NCBI GenBank assembly: GCA_015228935.1
Contig: JADGCO010000028.1
Location: 1 to 45,196 of the forward strand
Direction: 5' to 3'
DNA from: Magnetococcales bacterium
GTDB taxonomy: Bacteria; Pseudomonadota; Magnetococcia; Magnetococcales; DC0425bin3
Length of the DNA stretch: 45,196 nt
Positions 15,735 to 24,130 of the stretch are shown piece after piece (the first letter of the stretch is position 1; each line of letters starts with the position of its first letter). The translations under genes were made by a program, and so were the position numbers. The notes beneath the pieces were generated by a model. It saw only the letters and a program-made list of their open reading frames with translations. It was not told the origin of the DNA and searched no databases.

Positions 15735-17846
15735 TTACCCTTCACTGTGCAAAAATGCATGAATCTGTTCTGCCAGACCCGGGGATATCCCCTTGACGGC
15801 AGCCAACTCGGTCACGGTGGCCTGGCGCAGATTCTTGACAGAGCCAAAGTGACGGACCAGTGTCTGTTTGCGTTTACTGCCGACACCGGGAATGGCATCC
15901 AGCCCTGAACGAATCTGCTCACGCCCCCGCTTGTGCCGATGATAGCCGACGGCAAAACGGTGGGCCTCATCCCGAATGTTTTGCAACAGGAACAGAACCG
16001 GTGACTCTGGAGGCAGTATAAGGGGCAACTCCTTTCCCGGCAAGAAGAGCCGCTCTTTTCCTGCATTCCGCTCCACACCCTTGGCCATGGCACAGATGGC
16101 CACCTGTTCCATCTGCATCTCCCGGGCCACAGCCATGACGGCATGCAACTGCCCCAGGCCACCATCCAGAATGAGCAGATCGGGCCAGGTTTCCGGCGGT
16201 GCCTTTTGCAGGGCGGCAAACCGACGACGCAGCATGGCGGCCATACGAGCGGTATCGTCACACAGGCGGGGATCGGTCAGGGCATATCGGCGATAACTGT
16301 TTTTGTTGAATCCAGACGGACCAAACACCACCAGAGATCCGACGACATGGCGATCCTGGAAATGGGACACATCACAGGCCTCGATCCGTTCCAGGGGTCC
16401 GTCCAGGTCAAGGATTTCGGCCAGCTCGTCCAGGCGGCGGCGATTTTCGGCGGCACCGCTCAGACGGCGGGTCAGGGCCTCTTCCGCATTGGCAATGGCC
16501 ATTTCCAGGATGCGACGTTTTCCCCCGCGTTGCGGCAAACGAATCGTTGTCCCCAGCGCATGGGCAAGCCATTCCGGGTCGGGTGTTGCAAGGTTGACCA
16601 GGATTTCCGTGGGAGGTTTTTTGTCGGCATAGAACTGGATCAAAAAGGCCTCCAGCACCTCGGCATCCGGAACACCGGTGGTATTTTCCGGAAAAAAGCC
16701 CCGGTTGCCCAGATTGATTCCGGCACGAATGAAAAACACCTGCACGGCGTGGATACCTTCACGTTCCCTGTGACACACCACATCCAGGTCGTCATCCGGT
16801 TCCAGATCGAGACGCCTTTGTTCCTGGACATGCCGGATGGCCCGCACGCGGTCCCGCAGAAGAATGGCCGTTTCAAAATCATGTTTGCAGGAGGCTTCCC
16901 ACATGGTTTTTTCCAGTTCCTGGACCAATTGCCGATCCCGCCCTTCCAGGAAGAGGACCACTTCCCGAATCCAGTTGGCATACGCTTCCGGGGCAACCCG
17001 GGCGCAACAGGGGGCCGCACAGCGACGAATCTGGTATTGCAGACAGGGACGTTTGCGGCTCTGGAACTGCCCGTCTTCGCACTGGCGTATGGGAAATATT
17101 TTTTGCATATATTTCAAGGTTTCCCGCACCGACTGTACCGACGGATAAGGACCAAAATATTTGCCGGCCTCCTGACGTCCGCCGCGATAGAGGGTCAGGC
17201 GGGGAAAGACCTGTTGCGTGGTGAGATGCAGGTAGGGATAGGACTTGCTGTCCTTGAGGAGGACATTGTAGCGGGGTTGCAACTGTCTGATCAGATTGGC
17301 TTCAAGGACCAGGGCATCGTTTTCCGATGCGGTCACGGTGATTTCCAGTCCACGGGCCTGCTGGATCATCACCTGGATGCGCAGTTGGGCATGGGTGCGG
17401 ACAAAGTAGGAGGCTACCCGGCGCTTCAGCACTTTGGCCTTGCCGACGTAGAGAACTTCGCCACCGGCGTTCAAAAACCGATAGACGCCGGGCAACTCCG
17501 GCAACCCTTCCAGGGAGGCTTGTAGCGGATGTACATCCGGGCCGGATGAAGCTTGCGGCGCATCATCTCCTGCCAAGTCGGATGAAGCTTGCGGCGCATC
17601 ATCTCCAGCCAGGTTGGATGAAACTTGCGGCGCATCCCCTGCCAGGTCGGAAGAAGCTTGCGGTGCATCCCCTGCCAAGTCGGAAGAAGCTTGCGGCGCA
17701 TCTCCTGCCAGGTCGGATGAAGCTTGCGGCGGACCACTCTCCAGGTCAGATGCGGCTTGCTGGCAATGCACGTTCAAGTCAGGTCCGCCGGGGTGGGTCT
17801 CCGTCCGGGGGGCGACGCAGGGCGTATCCCACCATGCCCAGGCCAA
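15735..17846 (-). CDS. uvrC: Excinuclease ABC subunit C with repeat-bearing N-terminal extension
   Basis: A 703-residue UvrC, the dual-incision nuclease of nucleotide excision repair. The GIY-YIG domain begins near residue 113 (LPELPGVYRFL, LYVGKAKVLKRRVASYF). A cysteine-bearing RPCLQYQIRRCAAPC segment, a UvrB-interacting UVR helix pair, the RNase H-like nuclease domain (EACDVSHFQDRHVVGS, LLILDGGLGQLHAV) and a C-terminal helix-hairpin-helix pair (IPGVGSKRKQTL, VKGISPGLAEQ) follow. The first 110 residues are extra: an 11-12-residue unit like ASSDLAGDAPQ repeated about five times. The ATG at 17846 lies 68 bases inside lgt. An in-frame GTG at 17771, just after the lgt stop, is an alternative start that keeps the repeats. 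The core assignment is certain. Confidence 0.95.
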   Translation of the reverse strand: MAWAWWDTPCVAPRTETHPGGPDLNVHCQQAASDLESGPPQASSDLAGDAPQASSDLAGDAPQASSDLAGDAPQVSSNLAGDDAPQASSDLAGDDAPQASSGPDVHPLQASLEGLPELPGVYRFLNAGGEVLYVGKAKVLKRRVASYFVRTHAQLRIQVMIQQARGLEITVTASENDALVLEANLIRQLQPRYNVLLKDSKSYPYLHLTTQQVFPRLTLYRGGRQEAGKYFGPYPSVQSVRETLKYMQKIFPIRQCEDGQFQSRKRPCLQYQIRRCAAPCCARVAPEAYANWIREVVLFLEGRDRQLVQELEKTMWEASCKHDFETAILLRDRVRAIRHVQEQRRLDLEPDDDLDVVCHREREGIHAVQVFFIRAGINLGNRGFFPENTTGVPDAEVLEAFLIQFYADKKPPTEILVNLATPDPEWLAHALGTTIRLPQRGGKRRILEMAIANAEEALTRRLSGAAENRRRLDELAEILDLDGPLERIEACDVSHFQDRHVVGSLVVFGPSGFNKNSYRRYALTDPRLCDDTARMAAMLRRRFAALQKAPPETWPDLLILDGGLGQLHAVMAVAREMQMEQVAICAMAKGVERNAGKERLFLPGKELPLILPPESPVLFLLQNIRDEAHRFAVGYHRHKRGREQIRSGLDAIPGVGSKRKQTLVRHFGSVKNLRQATVTELAAVKGISPGLAEQIHAFLHSEG
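17545..17750 (+). repeat. Tandem 33/36-bp repeat inside uvrC
   Basis: On the plus strand two 36-bp units (17545-17580, 17581-17616) and three 33-bp units (17617-17649, 17650-17682, 17683-17715) begin GATGAAGCTTGCGGCGCATC or a near variant. A degenerate sixth unit follows. Unit lengths are multiples of three, so copy number can vary without breaking the uvrC frame. Confidence 0.9.
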
Positions 17847-18582
17847 TGACAGCCATGGGAATGGTCAACCATTGGCCCATGGTGAGGCCCAGGCTCAGAT
17901 AACCGAGTTGAATATCGGGTTCCCGGACATACTCCACCAAAAACCGGAACAGGGCATACATGGCCAGGAAGGTACCCAGCATGAACCCCCGGGGTCGGGC
18001 ACGCTGCCCCAGCCACCAGAGGATGACAAACAGGGCGACCCCTTCCAGAGAGGCCTCGTAGAGTTGGCTCGGGTGGCGTGGCAGGGGTCCGGCATCGGGG
18101 AAGACCATGCCCCAGGGGAGGTCGGTGGTCCGGCCCCACAACTCGCCATTGATGAAATTGCCGATGCGTCCCAAAAAAAGACCGAGCGGAAAAATGGGAA
18201 TGGCCATGTCGGCCAGGGCCAGACCGGAAATGCCGCGTCGCCGGGAGAAAATATAACTCAGCAGCAAAACGCCCATGAGACCGCCGTGAAACGACATGCC
18301 CCCTTCCCAGACCTTGAAAAGGGTCAGGGGATGGGACATGAAATGGGAAAACTGGTAAAACAGGACATATCCCAAGCGACCGCCCAGGATCACTCCCAAC
18401 AAAATCCAGACCACCAAATCGCCCAGGGTATCCTGGCTCAAGTCCGGCATGAGGCGGCGGGCGCGGTGTTTCAGGAGCGGCCACCCCAGGATGAAGGCCA
18501 GGGTGTACATGAACCCGTACCACCGGATCCCCAGCGGACCGATTTGCACGATGACCGGATCCAGATGGGGGTAGGCAATCAT
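17779..18582 (-). CDS. lgt: Phosphatidylglycerol-prolipoprotein diacylglyceryl transferase
   Basis: A 267-residue polytopic inner-membrane enzyme that adds diacylglycerol to the lipobox cysteine of prolipoproteins. The signature GRIGNFINGELWGR lies at 138-151 and GGMSFHGGLMG at 94-104 (His99). HPSQLYEASLEG is also present, with several membrane helices. The ATG at 18582 overlaps the pheA stop as ATGA, which decides the start against a longer frame from 18633. Its substrate phosphatidylglycerol is made by the PgsA product of the same gene run. The gene order pheA-lgt-uvrC-pgsA is tight and probably one operon. Confidence 0.96.
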   Translation of the reverse strand: MIAYPHLDPVIVQIGPLGIRWYGFMYTLAFILGWPLLKHRARRLMPDLSQDTLGDLVVWILLGVILGGRLGYVLFYQFSHFMSHPLTLFKVWEGGMSFHGGLMGVLLLSYIFSRRRGISGLALADMAIPIFPLGLFLGRIGNFINGELWGRTTDLPWGMVFPDAGPLPRHPSQLYEASLEGVALFVILWWLGQRARPRGFMLGTFLAMYALFRFLVEYVREPDIQLGYLSLGLTMGQWLTIPMAVIGLGMVGYALRRPPDGDPPRRT

Positions 18583-19439
18583 GCCGGATCGACTCCTTGC
18601 GGGGGTTCGGGCTTTTTCGATTCCAGGTAACAACCGAGCATTTTAATGTTGGTGGTAAAAAATTTCAACTCTTCCAGGGCATTTTTTACCGATGCGTCTT
18701 CCGGGCGTCCCTGAAAGTCCAGATAAAAATGGTAGGCCCAGGGAGTGCCTTGCACGGGCCGGGATTCCAGGCGGGTCAGGTTGACGCCATTGGTGGCGAA
18801 ACCGCCCAGGCATTTGTAAAGAGCGGCAGGAATGTTGCGCACTTCGAACAGCAGGCTTGTCTTGCTGGGAAGATCGGCAGGGGGTGTCACTTCGGTTTTG
18901 GCGATCAGGATGAAGCGGGTGGTGTTCATGCGACAATCCTGGATATCGCGCTTCAGGACCTGCAACCCGTACAAACCGGCGCACAATTCGGAGGCCACGG
19001 CAACCTCGGCGGGATTGCCCCGTGCCACCAGATCGGCAGCGGCTCCGGCGGTATCGTAAACCGAAAACCGCACCCAATCATACCGTTTCAGGAATGCCTG
19101 ACATTGGGCCAGCCCCTGGGGGTGGGAGTAGACGGCCCGGATCCCGTCCAGGGTGGCATTGGGCAGGCCCAGCAGGGAGTGGCGCACCAGGAGGTAGTGT
19201 TCACCGATGATACGCAACTGATTGACGGCCAGCAGGTCATAGCTGTCGCTCACCACGCCGGCCATGCTGTTTTCCACCGGGATCATGCCAACAGCGGCCC
19301 GATCCTCCTCCACAGCCAGAAAGACATCCTCGAAACTCCGGCACGGAAGCAGGTCGTATTCCGGCAATCTTTCCCGGCAGGCCTGTTCGCTGTAGGCCCC
19401 GCGCATACCCTGAAAGGCGATGATTTTTTCGTGTTTCAC
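18579..19439 (-). CDS. pheA: Prephenate dehydratase
   Basis: A 286-residue monofunctional prephenate dehydratase converting prephenate to phenylpyruvate in phenylalanine synthesis. The PDT domain occupies about residues 4-182: IAFQGMRGAYSEQAC, VGMIPVENSMAGVV, VYSHPQGLAQC, and catalytic TTRF at 173-176. A C-terminal ACT domain (SLLFEVRNIPAALYKCL, VNLTRLESRPV) binds phenylalanine for feedback inhibition. No chorismate mutase domain is present. A GTG at 19439 preceded by AAGGAA is favoured; a TTG at 19478 has its GGAGA too close. A possible promoter lies at 19574-19603. Confidence 0.93.
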   Translation of the reverse strand: MKHEKIIAFQGMRGAYSEQACRERLPEYDLLPCRSFEDVFLAVEEDRAAVGMIPVENSMAGVVSDSYDLLAVNQLRIIGEHYLLVRHSLLGLPNATLDGIRAVYSHPQGLAQCQAFLKRYDWVRFSVYDTAGAAADLVARGNPAEVAVASELCAGLYGLQVLKRDIQDCRMNTTRFILIAKTEVTPPADLPSKTSLLFEVRNIPAALYKCLGGFATNGVNLTRLESRPVQGTPWAYHFYLDFQGRPEDASVKNALEELKFFTTNIKMLGCYLESKKPEPPQGVDPA

Positions 19440-19867
19440 AATAATTCCTTGTTGTTTTTTCGTGTTTGAAATCTTCAATCTCCGTATCTCCCCCTGTCAA
19501 GGGAGAATCACAGAATAATCCCCTGGACCGATTTTTTTCAGGTTACCCCTTTGCTTGGGTCCCAACCCGGCAAAATATACCCTCTTGAACGAAATTCAAC
19601 CAAACGGAGGCACGATAGAAAACATCTTGACACGCAGATCGATATGGAGGAGCCTTCTGCCGTCAAGACCTGATTAAACTGATCCGGGACCGAATTGATG
19701 CAATGGGTCGGGTGTGTGCCATCCCCTGGCATGCTGAATCAGTAAATCTCATGGTGCCTGAGAAAACTCCAGCCCCGACACGATCATGACGCCGCAGGTT
19801 GACCAGGCATGGTCCAACCCGCAACGGGAACCTGTCACACTCCACTTTCCAGCCAGAACAATCCTCT
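19440..19867. other. Intergenic region between divergent pheA and the Lcl-domain gene
   Basis: A divergent control region of about 430 bases. Apart from the possible pheA promoter at 19574-19603, I see no gene, strong hairpin or repeat. A TTGACA at about 19628 on the plus strand has no good -10 partner. Open frames crossing it on both strands are extensions of downstream shadows. Confidence 0.6.
19574..19603 (-). promoter_or_regulatory. Possible promoter of the pheA-lgt-uvrC-pgsA run
   Basis: On the minus strand TTGGTT (19603-19598) and TATATT (19579-19574) are 18 bases apart. The -10 is good and the -35 fair. The leader to the pheA GTG would be about 125 bases. No clear attenuator was identified in that leader. 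Confidence 0.35.
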
Positions 19868-21739
19868 ATGAAAATTTTGCCTGCAACATCCGATTCCGGA
19901 CACCCGGCACTTGGTAGCATGCTGTTTTGGGCGTCATTTGCCATGGTAGCAATCGGGTCCATCATCGCCGTGGCGTTACCCCGTGTTCCGGGTCTGGTCA
20001 ATCTGGACAAGGCCACTGCCAATGAACGAACCTTGATGGCCATGCGAGATGCGATTGAAGGGTTTGCCATCGCCAACGGTCGTCTGCCCTGTCCTGACAC
20101 AGACAACGATGGCAATGAAAACTGTCCAGTGGCCAGTCTCGGCAATCCGTCGGGCAATGTGCCTTATCGAACCATCGGACTGGTTTCCGGCAAGGATGGT
20201 TACAACAACACTGTCCGCTATTCCATATACGTGGAAAGTATTGGTGGCTTCATTGACCTGACCAATCCAAACAGTTCTCCGAGCAAAACCAACCTCTGTT
20301 CTGCGGTGGTCAACGCGCAGGCTTCTTCTACCTCATACTTGTACACTGTCGATGCGGACGGCACCAGCAACCCAGCCAACGCCCCTTTTGTTCTGGTCAG
20401 CGGTGGCCCGTCAGATGCCGACAGGGATGGATCCGACGGCAGGTTTGATGGCAACAACGAGAGCGCCACTCTCAAATTTGACAAGGAGACCCGTGTAGTC
20501 TCCGGGTCTTATGACGACCATGTGGTGACCAGCAGCTTCAATCGTTCAAGTGTTTCGGCAAGCACCTACCGCTCGTCGGCATTCGCCGGATTTCAAAACA
20601 GGGTGTGCAGCGTCGTGCCCAAAACGGGTTCGACCACATGTTACAATGCATCGGGCACATCCATATCCTGCTCGGGTACCGGCCAGGATGGGGAACTGCA
20701 AAAAGGAGTAACCTGGCCGACAACCCGCTTCACCAACAACGGTAACGGCACGGTTACCGATAACCTGACCGGTCTGGTTTGGTTGCAAGATCCTGGAACC
20801 TGCTTTTCTGCTTTGAGCAATTGGACAACAGCCTTGAGCAGTGCAAATTCTTTGAGTAATAATGGCTGTAGTGGCGGCCTGACCGACGGCTCGGCAGCAG
20901 GGGAATGGCGTCTGCCAAACCGTTTCGAGTTGCAGAGTTTGATTGACTATAGTCGGGTACCAGTGTACGGTTCACCCCCGACATCAGTCCCACTCCTGCC
21001 GGCATCGCATCCGTTCTCTAACATATATACGAACGCATCCTATATCTCAAGCAGTACATACACAGCTACAAGTTACACAACATATGCCTGGGGGGTTCAC
21101 TTCTTCAATGCAGTCTCATCCTACTACGATAAAGCTTTGACGTCTTACCGTATTTGGCCTGTTCGGAACAAACGCGGGTCGGAAGTTGTTGACAATCAGG
21201 CGATTGTTCAAAGAACCGGGCAGATTATCTGCTATTTGGCCGATGGATCAACGACCCCTTGCACAGGAACAAACCAGGATGGCGCTCTGCAAAAAGGGAT
21301 TGGAAAAACCACAGATGCTGCCCGTTTTACCAACAGTGGCGATGGCACGGTCACCGACAACGTGACCGGTCTGATCTGGCTGAGAAATGCCAATTGCTTT
21401 GGCAGTACAAGCTGGAGTTCCGCTCTCTCTTCAGCCAATACCCTGGCCAGTGGTTCCTGCAATTTGAGCGATAATTCCGTTGCCGGAAATTGGCGCCTGC
21501 CCAACACGGTCGAACTGAACAGCCTGATGAATTTGAGCTATGCGTCTCCCGCCTTGACATCCGGGCACCCGTTCACCAACGTGCAAAGTGGTGGCAGTGA
21601 TTACTACTGGGTCAGTTCCACATTCGCATACACTCCTTCCGATGCCTGGAGATTGAAATTCGATAGCGGCATCGTGGATTATGGTGGAAAGAGTGGCAGC
21701 AGCTTTGTCTGGCCGGTACGGGGCGGCAAGAGCAATTAG
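19868..21739 (+). CDS. Pilin-like protein with two Lcl (DUF1566) domains
   Basis: A 623-residue exported or pilus-associated protein. The N-terminus has a hydrophobic helix (MLFWASFAMVAIGSIIAVALP, about 18-38). After it comes NERTLMAMRDAIEGFAIANG and GRLPCPDTDNDGNENC, which resembles pseudopilin-like proteins although the canonical GFTLIE cleavage site is absent. Two copies of the Lcl C-terminal/DUF1566 module follow, near residues 250-440 and 455-620. Each runs from CSGTGQDGELQKG- or CTGTNQDGALQKG-type starts through RFTNNGNGTVTDNLTGLVWL to GEWRLPN..EL and a final WPVR. Such domains occur in surface adhesins or lectin-like proteins; function here is unknown. The ATG at 19868 is the conservative start; 19799 is possible. 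The 3' end overlaps the rsmJ frame. Confidence 0.8.
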   Translation: MKILPATSDSGHPALGSMLFWASFAMVAIGSIIAVALPRVPGLVNLDKATANERTLMAMRDAIEGFAIANGRLPCPDTDNDGNENCPVASLGNPSGNVPYRTIGLVSGKDGYNNTVRYSIYVESIGGFIDLTNPNSSPSKTNLCSAVVNAQASSTSYLYTVDADGTSNPANAPFVLVSGGPSDADRDGSDGRFDGNNESATLKFDKETRVVSGSYDDHVVTSSFNRSSVSASTYRSSAFAGFQNRVCSVVPKTGSTTCYNASGTSISCSGTGQDGELQKGVTWPTTRFTNNGNGTVTDNLTGLVWLQDPGTCFSALSNWTTALSSANSLSNNGCSGGLTDGSAAGEWRLPNRFELQSLIDYSRVPVYGSPPTSVPLLPASHPFSNIYTNASYISSSTYTATSYTTYAWGVHFFNAVSSYYDKALTSYRIWPVRNKRGSEVVDNQAIVQRTGQIICYLADGSTTPCTGTNQDGALQKGIGKTTDAARFTNSGDGTVTDNVTGLIWLRNANCFGSTSWSSALSSANTLASGSCNLSDNSVAGNWRLPNTVELNSLMNLSYASPALTSGHPFTNVQSGGSDYYWVSSTFAYTPSDAWRLKFDSGIVDYGGKSGSSFVWPVRGGKSN

Positions 21740-22559
21740 TGGTGGCCTGTTGAATACCATCGCCGACCTGCCCCCGGGAGCCATCGCTGTAACCGCCACG
21801 GAGCCATCTTTGATGCCCCTGGCAAAACCCTTGGCCATCGCGTTGCATCTTCCTCTGGTCGCGCCGAAAAGCATGGATGTCGCCTTCCTGTTGACCCGTA
21901 CACCGGATCGCTGGGAATTGCGGGAAACCGGTCCCAAGGCAGATGGACCGGTTTATGTGTTTTTTGACCCGGAGGCCTTGAAAGATCGGCATCGGCCTGG
22001 CCAGGGACGCAAACGGGATCTGGCTGTCGCCATGGGGATGCGCCGCTGCAAAACGGTTCTCAACATACTCGATGCCACTGCCGGACTGGGTCGTGACGCC
22101 TTTGCCCTCGCCCTGCTGGGGTGCAAAGTGACCATGATGGAACGATCGCCCATCATTGCCGCCCTGTTGGAAGATGGCCTGGAGCGGGCACGGCAACATC
22201 CCCTCCTCGCCCCTATCGTCCAGGAAAATTTATTTTATTCCCAGGGAGATTCCCTGCACTGGCTGAACTCCGGCCTGGACGATGCCGCAAGGCCTGATGT
22301 GATCTATCTGGATCCCATGCATCCCCCCCGCACCAAATCAGCCCTGGTGCGTAAAGGCATGCGCCGCCTGCGGGCCATCGTCGGCGAAGATGCCGATGCC
22401 CAGGACCTTTTTTTGGCAGCCCGGCGCTGCGCCCGGCAAAGGGTCGTGGTCAAACGCCCGCGCCGCGCCGAACCCCTCGCCCAACAACGCCCATCCTACG
22501 AAATCGTGGGCCGCACCGTCCGCTATGAAGTCTACCTGACTGACTCCCTGAAAACGTGA
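21681..22559 (+). CDS. rsmJ: 16S rRNA (guanine(1516)-N(2))-methyltransferase
   Basis: A SAM-dependent RsmJ-family methyltransferase of up to 292 residues that modifies G1516 of 16S rRNA. Motifs are NILDATAGLGRDAFALALLG (SAM binding), VTMMERSPIIAALLEDGLER, and the catalytic-site IYLDPMHPPRTKSALVRKGM. RVVVKRPRRAEPLA and a C-terminal YEVYL follow. The family is usually about 250 residues. The ATG at 21681 lies 59 bases inside the preceding gene, so a downstream TTG or CTG near 21745-21750 could be the true start. The overlap suggests coupling to the Lcl-domain gene, although no functional link is evident. Confidence 0.9.
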   Translation: MVERVAAALSGRYGAARAISGGLLNTIADLPPGAIAVTATEPSLMPLAKPLAIALHLPLVAPKSMDVAFLLTRTPDRWELRETGPKADGPVYVFFDPEALKDRHRPGQGRKRDLAVAMGMRRCKTVLNILDATAGLGRDAFALALLGCKVTMMERSPIIAALLEDGLERARQHPLLAPIVQENLFYSQGDSLHWLNSGLDDAARPDVIYLDPMHPPRTKSALVRKGMRRLRAIVGEDADAQDLFLAARRCARQRVVVKRPRRAEPLAQQRPSYEIVGRTVRYEVYLTDSLKT

Positions 22560-22714
22560 AACGTTGTCTTATTCTAGCCGCTCTACCGCTGCCAGACTGC
22601 ATCCTCTTTGGCAATGTGTATTTTTTCGAAAAAACGACTTGAAAAAAACGATCCACTCTTGCCAACGTCTAAACTGCCAGAATACGATACCCCTTGTGCA
22701 AAAAAAACAAAACC

Positions 22715-22757
22715 TTGGGGGATGAATCCCCCAAACCCCCTCTTTTTTTTATTTTTT
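22715..22757 (+). terminator. Intrinsic terminator after rsmJ, resembling half of a repeat element
   Basis: The stem TTGGGGGATGAATCCCCCAA (22715-22734) is followed by ACCCCC and two runs of eight T. It resembles the first hairpin of the double-hairpin repeats at 35487-35704 (TTGGGGC..GCCCCAA then ACCCC), but lacks the second hairpin. It ends the rsmJ unit and lies just upstream of the yhaO-like start. Confidence 0.75.
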
Positions 22758-22769
22758 TTGGCGTTGCGC

Positions 22770-24023
22770 ATGAAATTCATCCACTGTGCCGACATTCATC
22801 TTGACACCCCCTTTTCCGGCCTGGCACCCCGCCCCGAAGCCCCCCATGCCGCCCTGGTCCAATCCACCCGCATCGCCTTTTCCCGATTGGTGGAACGTGC
22901 CCTGGCGGAGCCGGTTGATTTTGTCCTCATTGCCGGGGATTTGTACAATGGGGAGTGGCGGGATTTCAACACCGGTCTCTTTTTTTCCGGCGAGGCCGGA
23001 CGCCTGCATCGCGCCGGTATTCCACTTTATCTCCTGCACGGCAACCACGATGCCGCCAGTCAAATCACCCGTTCCCTGCCCCTCCCCCCGAATGTCCATG
23101 TTTTTTCGCATAAAAAATGCCAGAGTTACCGCCTGGACTCGTTGCGGGTGGTCCTGCACGGCATGAGTTTCGGCACCCGGGCCGTCACGAACAATCTGGT
23201 CCCGGAGTATCCGCCACCCGAACCGGGCTATTTCAATATCGGACTCCTGCATACGGCTGTCTCGGGCCGCGCAGACCACGAACCCTATGCCCCCTGCACC
23301 CCTGCCGATCTGATCGCCAAAGGTTATGACTATTGGGCCTTGGGACATGTCCATACCCGGGAAATTCTCCACACCGATCCGTATATTGTCTTTCCGGGCA
23401 ATCTCCAGGGCCGCCATATTCGCGAAACCGGCCCCAAAGGCTTCAATCTGGTCACGGTTCAGGATGGCCGGGTGCAGGAAATTCGCTTCGAGGCCGTGGA
23501 TCTGTTTCGCTGGGAGCTGGTTCCCGTCGATGTCACTGGGCTTACGGATCCCGAAGCCGCCCTGACCCGCATGGAACAGGCCTGCCGCCAAATCTGGGAA
23601 CACGATCCCGGACACCCCTTGTGTCTGCGCCTGGTGTTCCAGGGCGAGACCCCCCTCCATGGCTATTTGCGCAACGATCCGGTCGCCCTGACCGCCGCCT
23701 GTCAGGCCAAGACCGACATGATCGGCGAAGGCATCTGGATCGAAAAAGTCCAGATTGCCACCCGGCCCCGCCCGATCCAGGATGCCAATCCGGAACGCCG
23801 TGACGAAACCGGTACCCTGTTGAAGATCATGCGCGACCTGGCCCACACCCCCCAGGTGATCGAACCCCTGATTCAGGAGTATCTGGAAATGGCCCAACGC
23901 CTCCCAAGTGCAGCCCGCAGCCTTGAATTTACGGAAGAAATTCTGCAACAGGAAGGGATCCAACCCGTCATCGACGAGGTCATGACCCTGCTCGAACATC
24001 GCCTGCTGGAACCGGGGACCTGA
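22770..24023 (+). CDS. yhaO: Metallophosphoesterase, YhaO/SbcD-like DNA repair exonuclease
   Basis: A 417-residue calcineurin-like phosphoesterase. The five metal-site motifs are visible: HCADIHLDTPF (Asp8/His10), LIAGDLYNG, LLHGNHDA, LLHTAV and GHVHTRE. A C-terminal region of about 190 residues continues beyond the core, as in YhaO/Mre11-like proteins. With the following AAA protein it should form an SbcD-SbcC/Mre11-Rad50-like nuclease complex that acts on DNA ends. The ATG at 22770 fits the canonical opening MKFIHCADIHLDTPF; upstream in-frame codons would translate the terminator hairpin. No ribosome-binding site is obvious. The stop TGA overlaps the ATG of a micro-ORF (24023). Confidence 0.9.
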   Translation: MKFIHCADIHLDTPFSGLAPRPEAPHAALVQSTRIAFSRLVERALAEPVDFVLIAGDLYNGEWRDFNTGLFFSGEAGRLHRAGIPLYLLHGNHDAASQITRSLPLPPNVHVFSHKKCQSYRLDSLRVVLHGMSFGTRAVTNNLVPEYPPPEPGYFNIGLLHTAVSGRADHEPYAPCTPADLIAKGYDYWALGHVHTREILHTDPYIVFPGNLQGRHIRETGPKGFNLVTVQDGRVQEIRFEAVDLFRWELVPVDVTGLTDPEAALTRMEQACRQIWEHDPGHPLCLRLVFQGETPLHGYLRNDPVALTAACQAKTDMIGEGIWIEKVQIATRPRPIQDANPERRDETGTLLKIMRDLAHTPQVIEPLIQEYLEMAQRLPSAARSLEFTEEILQQEGIQPVIDEVMTLLEHRLLEPGT

Positions 24024-24130
24024 TGCACATCCAACGCCTGCTCCTCACCCTCCAGGACCAATTGATTGCCACCGATATTGACTTCCAGGAACCGGGGACC
24101 TGATGCGCATCCAACGCCTGCTCCTCACCC
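24009..24130 (+). repeat. Direct repeat spanning the yhaO/yhaN junction
   Basis: A block of about 42 bases beginning GGAACCGGGGACCTGATG occurs at 24009-24050 and again 80 bases later at 24089-24130, with a single difference (CAC against CGC). The left copy covers the yhaO stop; the right copy covers the yhaN start. The spacer has diverged from the sequence following the right copy. Confidence 0.92.
24023..24103 (+). CDS. 26-codon micro-ORF, vestigial duplicate of the yhaN start
   Basis: It opens MHIQRLLLTLQDQLIATDID and ends EPGT. Its first nine residues match the true YhaN start (MRIQRLLLTRYG...) except for one change before position 10, and TDID resembles TEID of YhaN. Its ATG overlaps the yhaO TGA by one base, and its own TGA overlaps the yhaN ATG in the same TGATG arrangement. 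Ribosomes could therefore pass from yhaO through it to yhaN. No separate function is claimed. Confidence 0.5.
   Translation: MHIQRLLLTLQDQLIATDIDFQEPGT

Noticed and set aside
16143-17525. 460-codon plus-strand open frame opposite uvrC
   Set aside because: UvrC motifs on the minus strand account for the region; the plus frame is a shadow.
17545-17750. Regular repeats as a possible CRISPR array
   Set aside because: Units are directly adjacent with no unique spacers, are divisible by three and are translated in uvrC, so this is a coding tandem repeat.
22749-23999. 416-codon minus-strand open frame opposite the YhaO-like gene
   Set aside because: The plus strand encodes all five metallophosphoesterase motifs; the antisense product has none.
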